Source: JACQAP01 sp035275265
GTDB lineage: Bacteria > Pseudomonadota > Gammaproteobacteria > Burkholderiales > JACQAP01
Direction: 5' to 3'
Length of the DNA stretch: 64,000 bases
Assembly (NCBI GenBank): GCA_035275265.1
Contig: DATENC010000025.1
Coordinates: 62,001-126,000 of the forward strand
The notes below the pieces were generated by a model, which saw nothing but the letters and a program-made list of their open reading frames with translations, ran no database searches and was not told the origin of the DNA. Shown here one piece after another: positions 60,058-64,000 of this stretch (positions within the stretch are counted from its first letter, which is position 1; every line of letters begins with the position of its first letter). The position numbers were made by a program, and so were the translations under genes.

Positions 60058-62667
60058 ATGGCAACAGCAACAGAACGCCCTAGAGAGGAACTTCGCATCC
60101 TGCTGGTTGAAGATGCCCGCGCCGACGCGGAGTTGGAGATGCGCGAACTACGCCGCGCTGGCCTCCATTTTTCGTCGCGTGTCGTGGAAGTGGAGCCGGA
60201 CTTCAGGAGGGAACTCGAAGTCTTCGATCCGCACGTAGTACTCTCCGATTTCTCTTTGCCCCACTTCAGTGGGCTCGAAGCGCTGGCGATATCGCGCCGG
60301 ATGCGCCCGGATACTCCCTTCCTATTCGTGTCAGGCACCATCGGCGAGGAAAATGCCGTTGCGGCGCTAAGAAACGGCGCCACCGACTACGTCCTGAAGA
60401 CAAACTTGAAACGCTTCGGGCCGGCGGTGCTGCGTGCCGTGGAGGAGGCGCGCGAACGCACGGCGCGCCAGGCTGCGGAACAACGCGCAAAAGATACAGA
60501 GCATTACTTCTCGCTTTTCATGCGCCATTTGCCGGCGGCGGCCTTTACGAAGGATCCCCAAGGACGTTTTACCTTCGCTAATGCGACGTTTGAAGAGCTT
60601 ACAGGCAGAGCGCACGGACAATTGATCGGCCTCACTTCACGCGACCTTTATCCGCCGGAGTACGTTGGGCCTATCGAAGCCAACGATCGCAAGGTGATCG
60701 AGAGCGGTCAACCTTACCGGGTCGTCGAGAAGATGACCTTCAACGCTGCCGACCGATTCTTTCTGGTCACCAAATTCCCGATCAAGGACGGCGCTGACAG
60801 GATCGCCATGATCGGCGGCATTGCGGTTGACATAACCGACCGCATCCTCCAGGAACACAAGCTCGAACGTCTGTCTCGTATTCGCGAGGTACTGAGCAGC
60901 CTGACTGCCGCTATTATCAGGCTGCGCACTCCGGAAGACCTATGCCGGGAGTTGTGCCGGATTGCGATCGATGTGGGGCACTTCAAGATGGCCTGGGCAG
61001 GCCTCGTGCAAAAGGAGCCGCAGGGGATACGCCCGGTGGCATCGCACGGCGCGGTGGACGGATTTCTCGAGATTGTGGGTGCCGGTCGCGATGTCGTGCG
61101 CCTGGACCTGCAGATTCCGGAAACCATGGCGGTGGCCGAGCGACGGCAGGTCGTCATCGACGAAATCGAGACCTCCGACACCGAGCCTGCATGGAGACGG
61201 ACGGCCCTGGAGCGAGGCTTCCATTCCTGTGCGGCTCTGCCTCTGATTTCCGGCGACAAGGTAGCAGGCGTGGGCGTCCTGTTTTCCAAGGAGCCGCACT
61301 TCTTCGATGCCGAGCATCTCAGACTCCTAAGCGATCTCGCGGCTGATGCGGCGCTGGCGCTCGAACGCATGGAAAAACAGGATCTGGTCGAGTATCTGTC
61401 ATTCTATGACCCGTTGACAGGGCTCGCGAACCGCATACTGGTTCAGGAAAGGCTGCAACAGTTTCTTCACGAAGCCACGCGCAACCGTCATATGTTGGCG
61501 CTGATGATTCTCGATCTGGAGCGACTGCACCTGGTCAACGAATCGCTCGGCAGAGGCGCCGGAGACAAGTTGCTGAAGCTCGCCGCCGAACGGCTCCAGA
61601 ACCAGCACGCGCCGGAGCGGGTCGGGCGCATCGGTATGAACAGCTTCATAGCCATATTGCCGGACATACGGGACGCAATTCACGCTGCGAGACTGGTGGA
61701 AGAGGGGCGCAAGAATCCGTTTTCGCGCCCCTTCGATCTTGACGGGAATGATATCCGCGTGTCGGTCAAGTGCGGCGTCGCGGTGTTTCCCGCAGACGGC
61801 CCGGATTCGGAAACGCTGATACGCAATGCGGAGGCTGCCCTGACTCAAGCCAAGCAGTCCGGCGACGCAGCTGTCTATTACACGCCGACACTCAACGCCG
61901 ATATTGCCCTGCGCCTGGCATTGGAAACCAAACTCAGACGAGCAATCGAGGAAAAGCAGTTCGTTTTGTACTACCAGCCGAAAGTCAATGTCACGACCGG
62001 CAAAATTGCGGGCGTCGAGGCGCTGATACGCTGGAACGAACCGGAGTCTGAAATTGTCCCCCCATCGCGGTTCGTCCCCATCCTGGAAGAAACCGGAATG
62101 ATCCTGGACGTCGGCAGGTGGGCGCTCGAGGAGGCTGCGCGGGTCCACAGGAAATGGAAGAGCGCGGGACTCAATACCGGGCGCATTGCCGTCAACGTAT
62201 CAGCCCTACAACTGCGTCAGAAGGACTTCGTGACGATCGTGGAGGAGGCGACGGGGGGCCCCGACGGTGATATCGGGATCGACATCGAAATCACCGAAAC
62301 CATGTTGATGCACGACATCACGCACAGCCTGTCTGTGCTGGGCGCAATCCGAAAACTTGGCGTCATGATCGCGATCGACGACTTCGGCACAGGGTATTCC
62401 TCCCTGAGCTACCTTGCGAGGTTCCCGATCGACTATCTCAAGATCGACCGGTCCTTCATCAACAAGATAGTCGATCGGGCGGACGATCTTGAGATCGCTT
62501 CCGCCATCATCTCCATGGCCAATTCTCTGAACTTGAAGACCATCGCCGAAGGCGTGGAAAACCAGGAGCAGGCGGAACTGCTCAAGGTACTTGGTTGCCA
62601 TCAGATGCAGGGTTACTTGATCAGCGGCCCGCTACCCGAAGAGAAAGTCATTGAATTTTTCTGCTGA
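60058..62667 (+). CDS. REC-PAS-GAF-GGDEF(degenerate)-EAL c-di-GMP phosphodiesterase
   Basis: An 869-residue protein: REC about 12-130 with Asp64 (LSDFSLPHFSG), PAS about 145-270, GAF about 285-430, a GGDEF-like domain whose signature is replaced by IGMNSF (residues 525-530), and an EAL domain. EAL is at 654-656 (GVEALIRWN) and the metal and catalytic residues are kept: NVSALQL, EITETML, DDFGTGYSS, YLKIDRSFI, AEGVEN, MQGYLIS. It should therefore degrade c-di-GMP, with the dead cyclase domain as a possible GTP sensor. It starts 40 bases after the Rcp1-like gene. Confidence 0.94.
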   Translation: MATATERPREELRILLVEDARADAELEMRELRRAGLHFSSRVVEVEPDFRRELEVFDPHVVLSDFSLPHFSGLEALAISRRMRPDTPFLFVSGTIGEENAVAALRNGATDYVLKTNLKRFGPAVLRAVEEARERTARQAAEQRAKDTEHYFSLFMRHLPAAAFTKDPQGRFTFANATFEELTGRAHGQLIGLTSRDLYPPEYVGPIEANDRKVIESGQPYRVVEKMTFNAADRFFLVTKFPIKDGADRIAMIGGIAVDITDRILQEHKLERLSRIREVLSSLTAAIIRLRTPEDLCRELCRIAIDVGHFKMAWAGLVQKEPQGIRPVASHGAVDGFLEIVGAGRDVVRLDLQIPETMAVAERRQVVIDEIETSDTEPAWRRTALERGFHSCAALPLISGDKVAGVGVLFSKEPHFFDAEHLRLLSDLAADAALALERMEKQDLVEYLSFYDPLTGLANRILVQERLQQFLHEATRNRHMLALMILDLERLHLVNESLGRGAGDKLLKLAAERLQNQHAPERVGRIGMNSFIAILPDIRDAIHAARLVEEGRKNPFSRPFDLDGNDIRVSVKCGVAVFPADGPDSETLIRNAEAALTQAKQSGDAAVYYTPTLNADIALRLALETKLRRAIEEKQFVLYYQPKVNVTTGKIAGVEALIRWNEPESEIVPPSRFVPILEETGMILDVGRWALEEAARVHRKWKSAGLNTGRIAVNVSALQLRQKDFVTIVEEATGGPDGDIGIDIEITETMLMHDITHSLSVLGAIRKLGVMIAIDDFGTGYSSLSYLARFPIDYLKIDRSFINKIVDRADDLEIASAIISMANSLNLKTIAEGVENQEQAELLKVLGCHQMQGYLISGPLPEEKVIEFFC

Positions 62668-62674
62668 GCGCGAA

Positions 62675-64000
62675 TCAAGATCCCCGCAGGAAGTCGAAGT
62701 CGCAACCCGCGTCTGCCTGAAGGATATGCTCGTTGTAAAGCCGGGCGTAACCGCGCTCCGGTAGATGCGGCGTCTTGAGCCCCTCGCGCCGTTTCTCCAG
62801 TTCGGGCCCGGCTACCATAAGGTCCAAGCGTCGATCTCTCACCGACAGGCGGATGCGGTCGCCGCTTTTCACCAGCGCCAGCGGCCCGCCGGAAGCCGCA
62901 TCGGGCGCGACGTGCAGCACCACGGTTCCGAACGCGGTACCGCTCATGCGTGCATCCGAGATCCGCACCATGTCTTTGAGTCCGGTCTTCGCCAGCTTCT
63001 TCGGAATCGGTAAATAGCCTGCCTCGGGCATCCCCGAGGCGCTGCACGGGCCGGCATTCTTGAGCACCAGGAAATCATCCTTCGTCACATCGAGATCCGG
63101 CAGGTCTATTCGCGTCGACAGGTCCTCCAGCGACTCGAAAACGACCGCCCTGCCCTCCTTCTCGAACAGAGTGGAATCGGCCGCGGCACGCTTGAGGATC
63201 GCCCCGCGAGGAGCGAGGCTGCCGAACAGCGCCACCAGCCCGCCGACCGGCGATATGGGATCGCCCCGGGGACGGATTACGGTGCGGTCCACGAACGGAG
63301 CGCCACGGGCGACGCGCGTGCGCAGCGTTTCCCCGGCGACCGTCATGCAGTCCAGATGCAGAAGATCCTTCAGCTCCGCGAGCAAGGCACTCATTCCGCC
63401 CGCCGCGTGGAAATCCTGCATGTAATGACTGCCGGTGGGTTTGAGATCCAGCAGGACCGGTGTTTCGTCCGAGAGTTGGTTCAGGCGCTCGAGCGGGATT
63501 CCGATGCCGCGCCGGCCGGCGACCGCGGTAAGATGGATGATCGCGTTGGTCGAGCCACCGATCGCGAGCAGCACGCGCAATGAGTTCTCGACCGACCTTT
63601 CCGTGATGATCTCTGAAGGTCGCGGACCTTTTGTCCTGATCATTTCCACAGCACGCACGCCGGTGGCTTCCGCCGCCCGGATGCGATCCGCGTGCACCGC
63701 GGGAATCGCCGCCGTATCCGGAAGGATCATACCCAACCCCTCAGCCACACAGGCCATCGTACTTGCCGTTCCCATCACGGCGCAGGTGCCGGCGGTGGTA
63801 GCAAGGTTTCCCTCGATTTCGTCTATGCCCTCGTCGCTCACTTCGCCGGCGCGAAACTTGGCCCAGAATCGACGGCAATCGGTACAGGCACCCAGGCGTT
63901 CCCCCCGGTAGGGCATTGCCATCATGGGTCCCGTAACGAGCTGTATGGCCGGCACGTCGGCGGACGCCGCGCCCATCAGTTGAGCCGGCACGGTCTTGTC
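62675..64000 (-). CDS. IlvD/Edd-family dehydratase, C-terminal part (N-terminus beyond window edge)
   Basis: About 441 residues of an Fe-S dehydratase of the dihydroxyacid/phosphogluconate/sugar-acid family; the frame is open to the right edge and about 130 residues are missing. Seen are ACTDCRRFWAKFRAGEVSDE, the cluster cysteine in NLATTAGTCAVMGTASTMA, VLLAIGGSTNAIIHLTAVAG, and the C-terminal PCSASGMPEAG, ISDARMSGTAFGTVVLHVAP and GDRIRLSVRDRRLDL. Family members dehydrate dihydroxy acids or aldonic acids; the sequence beyond the edge would be needed to choose. It converges on the EAL gene with seven bases between the stops. Confidence 0.9.
   Translation of the reverse strand, partial: DKTVPAQLMGAASADVPAIQLVTGPMMAMPYRGERLGACTDCRRFWAKFRAGEVSDEGIDEIEGNLATTAGTCAVMGTASTMACVAEGLGMILPDTAAIPAVHADRIRAAEATGVRAVEMIRTKGPRPSEIITERSVENSLRVLLAIGGSTNAIIHLTAVAGRRGIGIPLERLNQLSDETPVLLDLKPTGSHYMQDFHAAGGMSALLAELKDLLHLDCMTVAGETLRTRVARGAPFVDRTVIRPRGDPISPVGGLVALFGSLAPRGAILKRAAADSTLFEKEGRAVVFESLEDLSTRIDLPDLDVTKDDFLVLKNAGPCSASGMPEAGYLPIPKKLAKTGLKDMVRISDARMSGTAFGTVVLHVAPDAASGGPLALVKSGDRIRLSVRDRRLDLMVAGPELEKRREGLKTPHLPERGYARLYNEHILQADAGCDFDFLRGS

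Overview
The window looks like a chromosomal segment of a GC-rich (roughly 60% or more by eye) free-living proteobacterium, most likely a betaproteobacterium. This is inferred from gene content: a bacterial tetrahydromethanopterin (H4MPT) C1 island, a Liv-type ABC transporter with acyl-CoA genes, DadA, and many PAS/GGDEF proteins. No rRNA or tRNA gene and no CRISPR array was seen.

Layout. (1) 1-2806: an integron-type gene-cassette array on the minus strand. Four attC-like sites (691-780, 1384-1440, 2317-2397, 2744-2806) alternate with small cassette genes, one of them a PhzF-family enzyme and one apparently frameshifted. No integrase or attI lies on the promoter-proximal (right) side, so it reads as a cluster of attC sites lacking an integrase. 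(2) 3048-18092: an H4MPT/methanofuran island. It encodes formaldehyde capture (fae), methylene-H4MPT dehydrogenase (mtdB), cyclohydrolase (mch) and the formyltransferase/hydrolase complex (fhcBADC). It also holds cofactor-biosynthesis genes: mptG, mfnD/E/F-like genes, a RimK-type ligase, another ATP-grasp protein, a CitG-like protein and a HisA-like protein. Together these take formaldehyde to formate; no methanol dehydrogenase is in the window. (3) 18193-23866: a CHASE3-GGDEF cyclase, a small LprI-like protein, a ComB/MaoC pair and two acyl-CoA dehydrogenases. (4) 24091-30635: an omega-amino acid transaminase, an M81/MlrC protein and a (methyl)malonate-semialdehyde dehydrogenase, followed by lipoproteins, a flavin-binding protein and a SufU-like scaffold.

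(5) 30653-39907: catabolic genes on the minus strand (two SDRs, a catabolic HisD paralogue, DadA) and a complete five-gene Liv-type ABC importer. (6) 40092-51195: two tandem acyl-CoA ligases, two NlpC/P60 lipoproteins flanking a secreted metallo-beta-lactamase-fold hydrolase, a secreted amidohydrolase, MscL and a DegP protease behind a possible sigma-E-type promoter, then an amidase. (7) 51366-62667: a seven-gene signalling island, all on the plus strand: two tandem PAS-GGDEF cyclases, a NarL-type histidine kinase/regulator pair, a CHASE3 kinase with an Rcp1-like regulator, and a REC-PAS-GAF-GGDEF-EAL protein whose cyclase motif is lost while its EAL motif is intact. (8) 62675-64000: the C-terminal part of an IlvD/Edd-type dehydratase running off the right edge.

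Smaller signals include the three four-base overlaps GTGA, TTGA and ATGA that chain fhcB-A-D-C, and short-period repeats that begin right after stop codons (9-bp GTGACNNNC units at 31439-31518 and 34277-34362; GTGAGGGG-type units at 28624-28652 and 37447-37488). All family assignments come from reading motifs by eye; no database search was run.
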